A stretch of 64,000 nucleotides of DNA from Mycobacterium paraseoulense (GCF_010731655.1 NZ_AP022619.1:1674001-1738000); one strand, 5' to 3'; positions 23,993 through 33,285 are shown, counted from the first letter of the stretch. Program-made: numbers and translations. The notes: generated from the sequence alone by a model not told the origin.

Positions 23993-25135
23993 CTAGAGCC
24001 CCAGTGACCGGGCGATGATCACCTTCATGACCTCGCTGGAGCCGGCATAGATGCGCGAGACGCGGGCATCGGCGTAGGCACGGGCGATCGGATACTCCAT
24101 CATGTAGCCATAGCCGCCGTGCAGCTGTAGGCAGCGGTCGATCACGCGGCCCTGCAGCTCGGTGCAGAACAGTTTGACCATTGCCGCGTCGGAGGCCGAT
24201 AGCTCGCCTGCCTCGTGGGCAAGCAGCGCGCGGTCCAATAGTGACTGGCCCGCCTCGATGTCGGTCGCGCAGGCCGCGAGCTCGAATTTGGTGTTCTGAA
24301 ATCCCGAAACCGTCGTTCCAAAAGCCTTGCGGTCCTTGGTGTAATCGACCGTGTCGTAGAGCGCCTTAACTGCGGCGGCCTGGCTGTTGATTGCGATCGA
24401 AAGTCGCTCCTGGGCCAGGTTCTCCGCCAGGTAGGCGAACCCACGGCCTTCTTCGCCGAGCAGGTTTTCGACGGGCACCGCGACGTTTTCGAAGATCAGC
24501 TCTGCGAGATCCTGGGATTTCAGTCCGAGCTTTTCCAGTTTGCGGCCCCGGGCCAGCCCGGGGCTGTCGCCCTCGATGACGAGCAGGCTCATACCCGCTC
24601 GACCGGCCCCGGGATCCGTCTTGACCGCAGTGATGATGAGATCGGCGTTTGCACCGTTGGAGATGAAGGTCTTCGACCCGTTCACGATGTAGTGGTCGCC
24701 GTCACGAATCGCGCGCGTGGCGATCGCCTTCAAGTCGGAGCCGGCCCCCGGCTCGGACATCGCCAGTGCCGACACCGCTTCACCGGACACCAGTCGCGGC
24801 AGCCAGCGGCTCTTCTGTTCGGCGTTCGTTACCCGCAAGAAGTACGGCATCGCGATGTCGGTGTGCATCCGCAGCCCGCCTAGTGCGATTCCCGCACGCT
24901 GGGATTCCTCGGTGAGGATCACATTGAAGAGGAAACTGTCCTGTGCGCCCCCGCCGAACTCCTCAGGGACTTGAATCCCGAGCAGCCCAAGCTTGCCCGC
25001 GGCAATCCAGAAATGACGCGGCGGCGCGCCGGCGCGCTCCCAGTCGGCGTACTCGGGCACCACCTGCTCGGCGTAGAACCCGCGCACCGTGGCGCGGAAC
25101 GCCTGGTGGTCATCGGTGAACAAGCCGCGTTTCAC
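23993..25135 (-). CDS. acyl-CoA dehydrogenase
   Basis: A 380-aa acyl-CoA dehydrogenase: KLGLLGIQVPEEFGGG, the FAD/substrate motif ALAMSEPGAGSDL, IVNGSKTFISNGANADL, KLGLKSQDLAELIFENV, and QLHGGYGYMMEYPIARAY. At the place of the medium-chain catalytic Glu it has IYAGSSEVMK, so the base is more likely the Glu in LAQERLSIAIN, as in long-chain/isovaleryl types. It sits 61 bp upstream of the dioxygenase alpha gene on the same strand, so may head that operon, but it has no obvious place in phthalate degradation and may instead be a neighbour. Confidence 0.9.
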   Translation of the reverse strand: MKRGLFTDDHQAFRATVRGFYAEQVVPEYADWERAGAPPRHFWIAAGKLGLLGIQVPEEFGGGAQDSFLFNVILTEESQRAGIALGGLRMHTDIAMPYFLRVTNAEQKSRWLPRLVSGEAVSALAMSEPGAGSDLKAIATRAIRDGDHYIVNGSKTFISNGANADLIITAVKTDPGAGRAGMSLLVIEGDSPGLARGRKLEKLGLKSQDLAELIFENVAVPVENLLGEEGRGFAYLAENLAQERLSIAINSQAAAVKALYDTVDYTKDRKAFGTTVSGFQNTKFELAACATDIEAGQSLLDRALLAHEAGELSASDAAMVKLFCTELQGRVIDRCLQLHGGYGYMMEYPIARAYADARVSRIYAGSSEVMKVIIARSLGL

Positions 25136-25302
25136 AGCAGCCTTCCTGACGACTGCAAAATCGGGTTCACCGGGCTTTGAAACATATCGAATAAATAAAA
25201 CACTATCCGTAGCTTATGTTCAAGCTGCGGTCAGCATGGCATCGACCGCCGGGCGTCGCCAGTGGTGATACGTCAGCACTCCGCGCTGGCAACGCGGGGG
25301 AT

Positions 25303-25818
25303 TCAACTTCGCTGCGGCGGTGTCGACCGCCCCCAACCGGCATTCCGGGTCATGTACTTGAGCAGGGGCATCGCTCGGTACGGCAACGGCGTTGTAAGTG
25401 CCAATGTGGTGGTTGAGTGGACGACCCCGGGGATCACGACGATTTGTTCGATGAGTTCCTGCAAGCCGGCCTGGGTCTGCGTGGCGACGCGGACCAGGAG
25501 ATCTTCGCGCCCAGTGGTGATATGCACCTCCAACACCTGAGGTATCGCGGCGAGCGCGTCGAAGATTGACGAGAGCCGGCCCTGCTGGACCTCGAGACCG
25601 ATGAACGCCTGGGTGGCGATTCCAGCTTGCTGCAGATCCACCACTGGCCGGTAACCGGTCACGAGGCCACCGTCCTCCAGCCGTCTCAAACGTGACTGCA
25701 CGGTGTTGCGCGAAATGCCGAGGGTCGACGCCAGCTCGACAACACCCCTGCGCGCATCACGCGCGAGCATCTCGAGCAGTTCGACGTCGAGCCGGTCGAT
25801 GCTGAGCAGTTGATTCAC
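25303..25818 (-). CDS. Lrp/AsnC family transcriptional regulator
   Basis: A 171-aa regulator with an N-terminal HTH (LDVELLEMLARDARRGVVELASTLGISRNTVQSRLRRLEDGGLVTGY) and a C-terminal ligand-binding RAM domain (FIGLEVQQGRLSSIFDALAAIPQVLEVHITTGREDLLVRVA). The start is GTG at 25818. It is divergent from the indolepyruvate ferredoxin oxidoreductase gene, about 150 bp away, so it very likely controls it in response to an amino acid or 2-oxo acid. Confidence 0.92.
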   Translation of the reverse strand: MNQLLSIDRLDVELLEMLARDARRGVVELASTLGISRNTVQSRLRRLEDGGLVTGYRPVVDLQQAGIATQAFIGLEVQQGRLSSIFDALAAIPQVLEVHITTGREDLLVRVATQTQAGLQELIEQIVVIPGVVHSTTTLALTTPLPYRAMPLLKYMTRNAGWGRSTPPQRS

Positions 25819-25964
25819 CTCACCTGGTCGCAGGAGTCGGCTGCTGAACCATCAGCTCAGCTAATCCGGTTCTAATTGATCTGATTATGCATAAAGTGCA
25901 GTATTAGTTCTACTCATTGTATTCCGTAAACGAACGTGACCCGATCTTGGACGGTGTGGAAGCT
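25819..25964. promoter_or_regulatory. divergent promoter region, lrp-like versus indolepyruvate oxidoreductase
   Basis: About 145 bp, AT-rich at 25860-25920 (TAATTGATCTGATTATGCATAAAG...), lying between two divergent genes. TGATTATGCATAA contains the palindromic ATGCAT. It is the likely site for the Lrp-type regulator; no consensus can be fixed by eye. Confidence 0.4.
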
Positions 25965-28900
25965 ATGACAGAACTGCAAGCGGCGGAGCCGATGGCGATC
26001 GCCGACAGCCTCGCGTCGCGTTACCGGACGTCTTCGGGACCGGTTGTGTTGACCGGCGTTCAGGCGATTGCTCGACAACTGGTCGAGCAGCGTGAACGTG
26101 ACCGCCGCGCCGGCCGCCACGTCGCTACTTTCGTCTCCGGGTACCAGGGCAGCCCCCTGGCGGGCCTCGACCAGCTTCTGGCCGGTCAGCACGCGCTGCG
26201 TGCTGATCACCATGTGCATCTGGTGCCCGCAGTCAACGAAGAACTCGCGGCGACGTCAGTCTGGGGAAGTCAGCTCAATCTTCCGTCGGGGACCCGCTAC
26301 TACGACGGCGTCATCGGCGTCTGGTATGGCAAGGGACCGGGGCTGGACCGCGCGAGCGATGCACTGCGCCACGGAGCATTGTATGGTGCCAACCCGGCGG
26401 GCGGCACGCTCGTCTTGGTGGGTGATGATCCCGCCTCGAAGTCGTCGAGCGTGCCCGTCGCGAGCGAAAGGTCAATGGCCGCATTGTCCATGCCGATTTT
26501 CTTTCCCCGCAATGCCGAGGAGATTGTCGCTTTCGGGATGTACGGCGTCGCGCTGTCTCGTGCCTCGGGCTGCTGGTCGGCGATGAAGATCGTCGCCGAT
26601 GTCGCCGATGGCGTCTGGACACTGGACCGCGACTTCGCCAACTTCGGCATCGCGACCCCGACCATTGAATGGGACGGCCGCCCCTGGACATATCGTCAGC
26701 GCATCTGCGCCGCACCACCGGATAGTCTCCTGGCCGAGGCCGACCTCTACGGGCCGCGCTGGGCAATGGTGGAAGCGTTCAACACCGCCAACGAGATCGA
26801 CAGCATCGAAATAGACCCTCCGCAAGCGTGGCTGGGCATTGTGGCGGTCGGCACCGCATACGACGCCGTCCGCGAGGCGCTTGCCAATCTCGGCTTGGGT
26901 GACATCGATCTTCTACGTGCCGGGATCCGGATTCTCCGCGTCGGAATGCCCTACCCGCTTGGTTCGGACAAGTTGCGCCGCCTGGCCGACGACGTACAAC
27001 AGATCCTGGTGGTAGAAGACAAGACAGCTTTCGTTGAAATGCAAGTCAAAGACATCCTTTACGCGTGTAGCGGCGCACCAGTAGTTTTCGGTAAGCGCGG
27101 CCCAGATCGCCGTGCGCTGATACCGTCGGATGGCGAATTGACCGCCGCGCGCCTATTGGGCCCGCTGCGACAGGTCTTGAAGGACCGCGTGGCATTGACG
27201 ATTTCTCCCCCACCCGCCCTCGAGCTCACCGTCTTGCCCACCCCGCGCACTCCGTATTTCTGCTCAGGCTGTCCGCACAACCGATCCACCGCGGTACCGG
27301 AAGGTTCCCTTGCCGGAGGCGGGATCGGATGTCACACGTTGGTCACGATGTCTTCGCGTGCCGATTCTCAGGTCACCGGGCTGACGCAGATGGGCGGCGA
27401 AGGCGCACAGTGGATCGGACAGGCGCCATTCACTGACGTCGAGCACATTTTCCAAAATGTGGGCGATGGAACGTATTTCCACTCCGGGCAACTCGCAGTG
27501 CAGGCTTGTGTGGCTGCTGGGGTCAATATCACGTACAAGATCCTCTACAACTCCGTCGTTGCGATGACCGGAGCCCAAACCGTTGAGGCAGGGGTGGCTG
27601 TTCCCGAGCTAACCCACAAACTGCTTGCCGAGGGGGTCACCAAAATCATCGTTTGCGCAGAAGAAGCGGAAAGGTATGCAGGCGCCACGTTGCCCAAGAA
27701 GGTGCTGCTATGGGATCGCGACCGCCTAGATGAGGCACAACGTGTTCTTCGCGAAATCAAAGGCGTCACCGTTCTGATCTACGACCAGCAGTGCGCGGCC
27801 GAGGCACGACGCAAACGCAAGCGTGGCAAGCTGCCAGCTAAACGCACCCGTGTGCTCATCAATGAGGCGGTTTGCGAAGGTTGCGGTGACTGCGGAATAA
27901 AGAGCAATTGCCTATCCGTGCAACCGGTCGACACTGAGCTGGGTCGCAAAACCCGCATCGACCAAACAACCTGCAATACCGACTACACGTGCCTCGACGG
28001 CAACTGCCCGTCATTTGTCACCGTAGAAGTCCCTGAGTCGACCGCGGTCAAATCGGCGCTGGAGCTACCGATTCCGCCAGAAGTCCCCGAACCCATACAT
28101 CCACCGATCGTAGGTGATTACAACGTATTTCTGGCCGGCATCGGCGGTACCGGGATCGTGACCGTCAATCAGGTGCTCGCAGTGGCGGCATTGCGCGCGG
28201 GACTACACGCCAACGGGCTCGACCAGACAGGCCTGAGCCAAAAAGCCGGCCCGGTAACGTCCCATTTGCGCCTCAGCACCGGTGCGGCGTCGGGGTCAAA
28301 TCGCGTCAGCCCGGAGTCGGCCGATTGCATCCTCGCGTTCGACCTGCTTACTGCTGTCGATGCCAGGAACATCGGATACGGCAACCCCAACCGCACAATC
28401 GCGATTGCCTCGACCAGCAAGACACCCACCGGTGACATGATTTACAACAGCGCAATCGAATATCCCGCCGACGAGACGTTGTTGTCACGATTGGATGTTC
28501 GGACCCGCTCTTTGGTTTCCTTCGATGCCCTGGCCATCGCTGAGCGCCTATTCGGCAACACCACCACCGCAAACTTTCTCTTAGTGGGGGCCGCGTACCA
28601 AGCCGGAGCACTCCCCATCAGCGCCGCCGCGATCGAAGAAGCGATCTCCATCAACGGAGTCGCGGTTCAAGCTAACCGCTTGGCATTCCACTGGGGGCGC
28701 GTGGCCGTCGCTGAGCCGGAGTTCTTCCAAAGCGCAACAGCCCCTGCAGCTGTCTCGTGCAACAACTCGGCCGCGTTACCCCGGCGACTACTCGCCGCCT
28801 GTTCTGTAACCGGTACAACACGAGACGTGCTGGAGCACCGCAGCGCAGACCTCATCGCATACCAGGGCGAGCGCTTGGCCAGTCGGCTAATCACTCTGAC

Positions 28901-29441
28901 TCAAAACGTATGGTCGCAGGAGCGCGCGATCACCGACCGCACCGAACTCTCTGGAGCTGTCGTGCGCAACTTCTTCAAGCTGCTTGCCTACAAAGACGAA
29001 TACGAAGTCGCGCGCATGCTCACTGACCCGGCATTCCTGGAATCGGTGACGACACAGATACCCGGGGCTAAAGGGCTGACCTACAAGCTGCACCCACCGA
29101 TCTTAAAAGCCCTTGGCCGCAAGAAGAAGATCAGCATGGGACCCCGCGTGCACTTCGCGCTGCGGCTGCTCGCAAAGGGAAAGCTCCTACGCGGTCACCC
29201 TTTCGATCCCTTCGCGTATACGCGGATCCGGCGTATGGAGCGCAAGCTGATCACCCACTACGAGTCATGCCTAAATGAACTTCTGGCCACCCTCACTCGC
29301 GATAGCTACGACAGGGCTATAGCCATCGCCTCGGCCCCCGACCTGATCCGCGGGTACGAAGAGGTAAAGATGTATAACCTTCGCCGCTATGTAGCCCGGC
29401 TACGCGAACTTGAGATCGACACGTCGATACTGTCAGCCTGA
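25965..29441 (+). CDS. indolepyruvate ferredoxin oxidoreductase (fused alpha-beta)
   Basis: A 1158-aa single-chain 2-oxoacid:ferredoxin oxidoreductase that oxidatively decarboxylates aryl-pyruvates to aryl-acetyl-CoA. In order: an N-terminal pyrimidine-binding domain (TFVSGYQGSPLAGLDQLL, NEELAATSVWGSQ), a central thiamine-diphosphate domain (YFCSGCPHNRST, GGGIGCHT, QMGGEGAQWIGQAPF), a cluster segment with CEGCGDCGIKSNC and further Cys to about CLDGNCPSF, and a C-terminal gamma-like domain (LAGIGGTGIVTVNQVLAVAALRAG, GLSQKAGPVTSHLR). I prefer ATG 25965 to the TTG 48 bp upstream. It is divergent from the Lrp-type regulator and probably serves aromatic amino-acid catabolism. Confidence 0.92.
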   Translation: MTELQAAEPMAIADSLASRYRTSSGPVVLTGVQAIARQLVEQRERDRRAGRHVATFVSGYQGSPLAGLDQLLAGQHALRADHHVHLVPAVNEELAATSVWGSQLNLPSGTRYYDGVIGVWYGKGPGLDRASDALRHGALYGANPAGGTLVLVGDDPASKSSSVPVASERSMAALSMPIFFPRNAEEIVAFGMYGVALSRASGCWSAMKIVADVADGVWTLDRDFANFGIATPTIEWDGRPWTYRQRICAAPPDSLLAEADLYGPRWAMVEAFNTANEIDSIEIDPPQAWLGIVAVGTAYDAVREALANLGLGDIDLLRAGIRILRVGMPYPLGSDKLRRLADDVQQILVVEDKTAFVEMQVKDILYACSGAPVVFGKRGPDRRALIPSDGELTAARLLGPLRQVLKDRVALTISPPPALELTVLPTPRTPYFCSGCPHNRSTAVPEGSLAGGGIGCHTLVTMSSRADSQVTGLTQMGGEGAQWIGQAPFTDVEHIFQNVGDGTYFHSGQLAVQACVAAGVNITYKILYNSVVAMTGAQTVEAGVAVPELTHKLLAEGVTKIIVCAEEAERYAGATLPKKVLLWDRDRLDEAQRVLREIKGVTVLIYDQQCAAEARRKRKRGKLPAKRTRVLINEAVCEGCGDCGIKSNCLSVQPVDTELGRKTRIDQTTCNTDYTCLDGNCPSFVTVEVPESTAVKSALELPIPPEVPEPIHPPIVGDYNVFLAGIGGTGIVTVNQVLAVAALRAGLHANGLDQTGLSQKAGPVTSHLRLSTGAASGSNRVSPESADCILAFDLLTAVDARNIGYGNPNRTIAIASTSKTPTGDMIYNSAIEYPADETLLSRLDVRTRSLVSFDALAIAERLFGNTTTANFLLVGAAYQAGALPISAAAIEEAISINGVAVQANRLAFHWGRVAVAEPEFFQSATAPAAVSCNNSAALPRRLLAACSVTGTTRDVLEHRSADLIAYQGERLASRLITLTQNVWSQERAITDRTELSGAVVRNFFKLLAYKDEYEVARMLTDPAFLESVTTQIPGAKGLTYKLHPPILKALGRKKKISMGPRVHFALRLLAKGKLLRGHPFDPFAYTRIRRMERKLITHYESCLNELLATLTRDSYDRAIAIASAPDLIRGYEEVKMYNLRRYVARLRELEIDTSILSA

Positions 29442-29529
29442 CAGCCCTTGATGAGGTCCGCAGCAGAACGGTCCTGGTTCAAAGTGAACCGGCGTGTCGG
29501 AGACTCCACTTCTTGGGAAGGTTGGAGTC

Positions 29530-29650
29530 ATGTCAGGGAGTACGTCGAGGCGTTACCCGCCCGAGCTGCGGGAGCGGGCGGTTCGGATGGTCGTCGAGAT
29601 CAGCGATCAGCACGATTCGGAGTTGGGCAGCGATTTGCGAGGTTGCCCGG
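29530..29650 (+). pseudogene. IS3-family transposase orfA remnant (frameshifted)
   Basis: From ATG 29530 the reading frame gives MSGSTSRRYPPELRERAVRM, then VVEISDQHDSE, the typical N-terminus of an IS3-family OrfA helix-turn-helix protein. An extra T near 29621-29625 shifts the frame: the expected WAAI-EVAR continuation appears in the +1 frame (SWAAICEVAR), after which homology is lost near 29650. The upstream 29465-29529 sequence (GTGAACCGGCGTGTCGGAGACTCC...) looks like the left end of such an element. No orfB or right end was recognised. It is a short dead fragment. Confidence 0.75.
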
Positions 29651-30031
29651 CCAAGCAGGCTGCGACCGAAACCGAACGTGACCGCAAAATACCGGCCCTT
29701 GCTTTGGGGCACCAACAGTCCGGATCGCGGAGGTTTCGCTGATGCGTGCGGGCAGGGAGAGGAACCCGTCTTGGCCGCGCGTCCTGGCTCCGCGGGCCAT
29801 CGCGGCCGTTTAGCGCTCCATCCCACAGCCGCCAGACAAATCGCCAAATAAGGTTAACGTTTATCCTTGGCCGTACTGGGGTGCCGCTGGGCCTATACCA
29901 CCAGGTCAAGGACGCATATGCCGAACCTGAAGCCATGGCTGGCCCACCCATTGGCAGATCAAAATACGGCCAAATGTATATTTGGCCGTACATGGTCAGT
30001 AGGCCTTCATCGCCCCAGGAGATCGTCGACG
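29651..30031. promoter_or_regulatory. intergenic region with operator-like repeats upstream of the CoA-transferase operon
   Basis: About 380 bp with no convincing gene. It holds a half-site TTGGCCGTAC at 29867-29876 and the full inverted repeat described separately at 29965-29990. The AGGAG at 30017-30021 is the ribosome site of the next gene. The first part (29651-29850) has no recognised content. Confidence 0.5.
29965..29990. promoter_or_regulatory. perfect 10-bp inverted repeat, probable GntR operator
   Basis: TACGGCCAAA and TTTGGCCGTA flank a 6-bp spacer TGTATA, a perfect inverted repeat about 40 bp before the CoA-transferase start. A copy of one arm (TTGGCCGTAC) lies about 115 bp upstream at 29867-29876. 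A HutC-type GntR regulator is the third gene of the operon that follows, so autoregulated control through this site is likely (inference). Confidence 0.6.
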
Positions 30032-31216
30032 TTGCAGGAACCGTTGCCACTAGAAGGAACCACCGTGGTCAGCGTTGAGCAGGCCGTCGCCGCGCCATTC
30101 GCGACCCGGCAACTGGCAGACCTGGGTGCCCGGGTGATCAAGATCGAGCGGCCCGACGGCGGCGACTTCGCTCGCCACTATGACGAGACGGTGTTGGGCC
30201 AGTCCAGCTACTTCGTGTGGCTCAACCGGTCCAAGGAGTCCCTTACTATCGACCTCAAATGCGCAGCGGGCCGGGCAATCTTGGAAGCGCTGTTGTCCAA
30301 AGCCGATGTGCTAGTGCACAATCTGGGCCCAGGGGCCGCGGGGCGGATCGATCTGGATGCCGACGCGGTAGCCCGACGTCACCCGAACATAATCGTCTGC
30401 AGCATTTCGGGCTATGGCGCCGTCGGCCAAGACGCCCAGCGAAAAGCCTACGACCTGCTGGTGCAGGGCGAGTCTGGCCTGCTGTCGTTGACCGGCACGC
30501 CGTCATCGCCGGCCAAAGTCGGCATTTCCATCGCCGACATCGCCGCCGGAATGTACGCCTTCAGCGGCATCCTGACGGCGTTGCTGCGCCGCGCGAAAAC
30601 CGGTCAGGCCGGCCCAGTCGAGGTGTCGTTGTTTGACGCCATGGCCGAATGGATGGGTGCGCCAATGTATTACAGCCACTACAGCGGCCGTCAACCAGCC
30701 CGCTTTGGCGCCCAGCACGCCACGATCGCCCCATACGGCCCCTTTGAAACCGCCGACGGCTCCATACTGCTGGCAGTTCAAAACGAACGCGAATGGGCCA
30801 GCTTCTGTCGAATCGTGTTGGCGCTGCCCGAACTAGCGCACGATGAACGCTTCGCGAGCAACTCCGCCAGGGTGGCCCACCGCGACGAGTGCAATGCCAT
30901 CATCGCCGACCGATTGTCCAAGCTGAAGACGATCGATGCCCTCGCCCTGCTGGAGGAAGCAGCCGTCGCCACTGCATCGATAAACTCGGTCGCGGACCTC
31001 ATCGCGCACCGATCCTTGACCCAACGGCACCGTTGGGGTGAGGTGGACACCCCTAACGGCCCGATACGCGCACTGTCGCCACCTGCGACCTTGTCCGGTG
31101 TCCCGGTGGTGCTGGGACCCGTGCCAAGCCTAGGCCAGCACACCGATTCAGTCCTCACCGAATTGGGTTACACCAGTGAGCAAATCGTCCACCTGCGCAC
31201 CTCGCGCACCGTATAA
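30032..31216 (+). CDS. CaiB/BaiF (family III) CoA-transferase
   Basis: A 394-aa CoA-transferase, moving CoA between acyl carriers. Typical features: VVSVEQAVAAPFATRQLADLGARVIKIERPDGGDFAR, the SKESLTIDLK strand, ADVLVHNLGPGA with a following helix, ISGYG, YDLLVQGESGLLSLTG (the catalytic Asp is the D of AYDLLVQ), and LLRRAKTGQAGPVEVSLFDAM. The frame is open from 29867, but the homologous part begins near 30032, where a TTG follows AGGAG by 10 bp; an ATG at 29918 would add a non-homologous leader covering the operator. It is followed 23 bp later by an acyl-CoA dehydrogenase. Confidence 0.88.
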   Translation: MQEPLPLEGTTVVSVEQAVAAPFATRQLADLGARVIKIERPDGGDFARHYDETVLGQSSYFVWLNRSKESLTIDLKCAAGRAILEALLSKADVLVHNLGPGAAGRIDLDADAVARRHPNIIVCSISGYGAVGQDAQRKAYDLLVQGESGLLSLTGTPSSPAKVGISIADIAAGMYAFSGILTALLRRAKTGQAGPVEVSLFDAMAEWMGAPMYYSHYSGRQPARFGAQHATIAPYGPFETADGSILLAVQNEREWASFCRIVLALPELAHDERFASNSARVAHRDECNAIIADRLSKLKTIDALALLEEAAVATASINSVADLIAHRSLTQRHRWGEVDTPNGPIRALSPPATLSGVPVVLGPVPSLGQHTDSVLTELGYTSEQIVHLRTSRTV

Positions 31217-31239
31217 ACCCTTGCGAAGAAAGAACCACC

Positions 31240-32397
31240 ATGGCGTCTTTAACCGAAGAAGAGGAACTGCTCATCAAGACCGTGCGGCGCTTCGTCGACC
31301 GCGACGTCAAGCCGGTCGTCACCGAACTCGAGCACGCGAACACCTACCCGGACAAACTTATTGAACAGATGAAGCGGATTGGCATCTATGGTCTCGCCAT
31401 ACCCGAACAATACGGTGGTGCCGAGGTCTCGATGCCCTGCTACGTGCACGTCACCGAAGAACTCGCCCGAGGCTGGATGAGCCTGGCCGGTGCGATGGGC
31501 GGACACACCGTCGTGGCTAAGCTGCTGTTGGATTTCGGCACCGAGGAGCAGAAACAAACCTATTTGCCGCCCATGGCAACTGGCGAATTGCGCGCCACCA
31601 TGGCCCTCACCGAACCCGGCGGTGGGTCTGACCTGCAAGCCATGACGACGACCGCATCGCTGCTCGACGACAACTACGTCATCAACGGAGCCAAGACATG
31701 GATCAGCAACGCTCGCCGTGCCGGCCTCATCGCCTTGCTGTGCAAAACAGATCCCCAAGCAAAGCCCCCTCACACGGGCATGTCAATTCTCCTTGTGCAG
31801 CATGGGCCCGGCCTCGAAGTCTCCCGCGACCTACCAAAGCTCGGCTACAAAGGCGTGGAGAGCTGTGAGTTGCGCTTCGCCGACTACCGGGCCAGCACAG
31901 ACGCCGTTCTCGGCGGCGCCACCGGCAAAGGGTTCAGTCAAATGATGAAAGGCCTGGAGACCGGCCGCATCCAGGTCGCCGCACGAGCGCTGGGGGTCGG
32001 ACGCGCGGCTCTTGAGGACGCGCTGGCATACGCCCAAGTGCGCGAGAGCTTCGATAAACCCATCTGGAAACACCAGGCCGTGGGTAACATGCTGGCGGAC
32101 ATGGCCACCAAACTTGCCGCCGCGCGCCAACTCACCTTGCTGGCTGCTGAACGCTTCAACAGCAACCAGCGCTGCGACATGGAAGCGGGAATGGCAAAAC
32201 TGTTCGCCTCCGAAGCCGCCATGCAGATCGCCTTGGACGCGGTGCGCGTCCACGGCGGGTATGGGTATTCCACGGAGTATCCCGTCGAACGCTATTTCCG
32301 CGACGCCCCGCTGATGATCGTGGGAGAGGGCACCAACGAGATCCAGCGCAACGTCATTGCCACGCAACTCATCGAGCGTGGCGTCGATGCCATCTGA
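31240..32397 (+). CDS. acyl-CoA dehydrogenase
   Basis: A 385-aa dehydrogenase: LIKTVRRFVDRDVKPVV, IYGLAIPEQYGGA, MALTEPGGGSDL, VINGAKTWISNARRAGL, LGYKGVESCELRFADY, RVHGGYGYSTEYPVERYFRDA, and VGEGTNEIQRN with the Glu at the medium/short-chain catalytic position. The ATG at 31240 follows AAGAAAGAACCACC. It is the second gene of a CoA-transferase, dehydrogenase, GntR operon, which suggests activation of a carboxylic acid by CoA transfer followed by alpha-beta desaturation; the acid is unknown. Confidence 0.92.
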   Translation: MASLTEEEELLIKTVRRFVDRDVKPVVTELEHANTYPDKLIEQMKRIGIYGLAIPEQYGGAEVSMPCYVHVTEELARGWMSLAGAMGGHTVVAKLLLDFGTEEQKQTYLPPMATGELRATMALTEPGGGSDLQAMTTTASLLDDNYVINGAKTWISNARRAGLIALLCKTDPQAKPPHTGMSILLVQHGPGLEVSRDLPKLGYKGVESCELRFADYRASTDAVLGGATGKGFSQMMKGLETGRIQVAARALGVGRAALEDALAYAQVRESFDKPIWKHQAVGNMLADMATKLAAARQLTLLAAERFNSNQRCDMEAGMAKLFASEAAMQIALDAVRVHGGYGYSTEYPVERYFRDAPLMIVGEGTNEIQRNVIATQLIERGVDAI

Positions 32398-32441
32398 CGG
32401 ATCGACCGCGATCCCGGCGAGCGGCTAATACCCTCGAGACG

Positions 32442-33239
32442 ATGACACTCAGCCGATCAGACAGCGGACCGGCGTACCGGCAAGTCGCCCGCGACCTGCG
32501 CGCCCAGATCACCTCCGGCCGCTACTCAAACGGCGAGCAATTGCCTACAGAATCCGAGCTCTCGCAGTCTTACGGATTGAGCAGGCAAACAGTTCGGCAT
32601 GCGTTTTCCGAATTGGTTGCCGAGGGCCTGGTCTACCGAGTCCCGGGCCGAGGCACGTTCGCCGCAGAGGGCAGGGCAGGCCGCTACCTGCGCCAACTGG
32701 GTTCAATCGAAGACCTGATGTGTCTGTCCTTAGACACCACCATGCGGGTCGTCAGCCCACTGCAACGCTGCATTGACATCGAAGCCGCGGGCCGATTGCG
32801 CCTCGAATCCGACGCCCAGTACACGATCGTGTTTATACGACTGCACGACGACGTCCCCTTCGTCGTGACAACCGTTCACCTCACTCCCCCGTGCGCCCAA
32901 CTTCTAGCAGACGCCCCCGAACTCAAAGCCGACGCTGTCAGCACGGCGACCGTGATCGGATTGCTCGATCCCCGCCTGGACCGGCCTATTACCCAAGCGG
33001 CGCAGTCCATTACGGTGGCGCTGGCCTCTGACCAGGTTGCAGCCGAACTGCGCTGCCCCCTCAGCCATCCCGTCTTGCGGGTGGACCGGCTTTACTCCAA
33101 CGACCTCGGTGAACCGGTCGAATTATCGATTAGCTACTTTTTGCCCGAGCACTACACCTACCGCGTGACACTACGGCGAGATTCTGTATCGCTGGCAGGC
33201 TCGCACACACCCCGCCAACTCCACCACGACGGCGCCTAA
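32442..33239 (+). CDS. GntR/HutC family transcriptional regulator
   Basis: A 265-aa regulator. The winged HTH covers about residues 10-75: YRQVARDLRAQITSGRY, LPTESELSQSYGLSRQTVRHAF, and the wing VYRVPGRGTFAAEG. A UTRA ligand domain follows (YTIVFIRLHDDVPFVVTTVHLTPP, LRVDRLYSNDLGEPVELSISYFLPEHYTY). It is 44 bp downstream of the acyl-CoA dehydrogenase and probably binds the inverted repeat at 29965-29990. The effector is likely a carboxylic acid or acyl-CoA. Confidence 0.92.
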   Translation: MTLSRSDSGPAYRQVARDLRAQITSGRYSNGEQLPTESELSQSYGLSRQTVRHAFSELVAEGLVYRVPGRGTFAAEGRAGRYLRQLGSIEDLMCLSLDTTMRVVSPLQRCIDIEAAGRLRLESDAQYTIVFIRLHDDVPFVVTTVHLTPPCAQLLADAPELKADAVSTATVIGLLDPRLDRPITQAAQSITVALASDQVAAELRCPLSHPVLRVDRLYSNDLGEPVELSISYFLPEHYTYRVTLRRDSVSLAGSHTPRQLHHDGA

Positions 33240-33267
33240 CGACTGGCCTGTTGTAGTAGTGATAGGT

Positions 33268-33285
33268 CCGCCGGGAATCCGGCGG
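33268..33285 (+). terminator. hairpin after the GntR gene
   Basis: CCGCCGG and CCGGCGG form a perfect 7-bp stem around GAAT, 28 bp after the GntR stop codon. There is no T-run, as is common in actinobacterial terminators, so termination is plausible but not certain. Confidence 0.45.

Noticed and set aside
29918..30031. Upstream ATG start for the CoA-transferase
   Set aside because: It would place a non-homologous leader over the inverted-repeat operator. The TTG at 30032 has AGGAG at good spacing and matches the start of family similarity.
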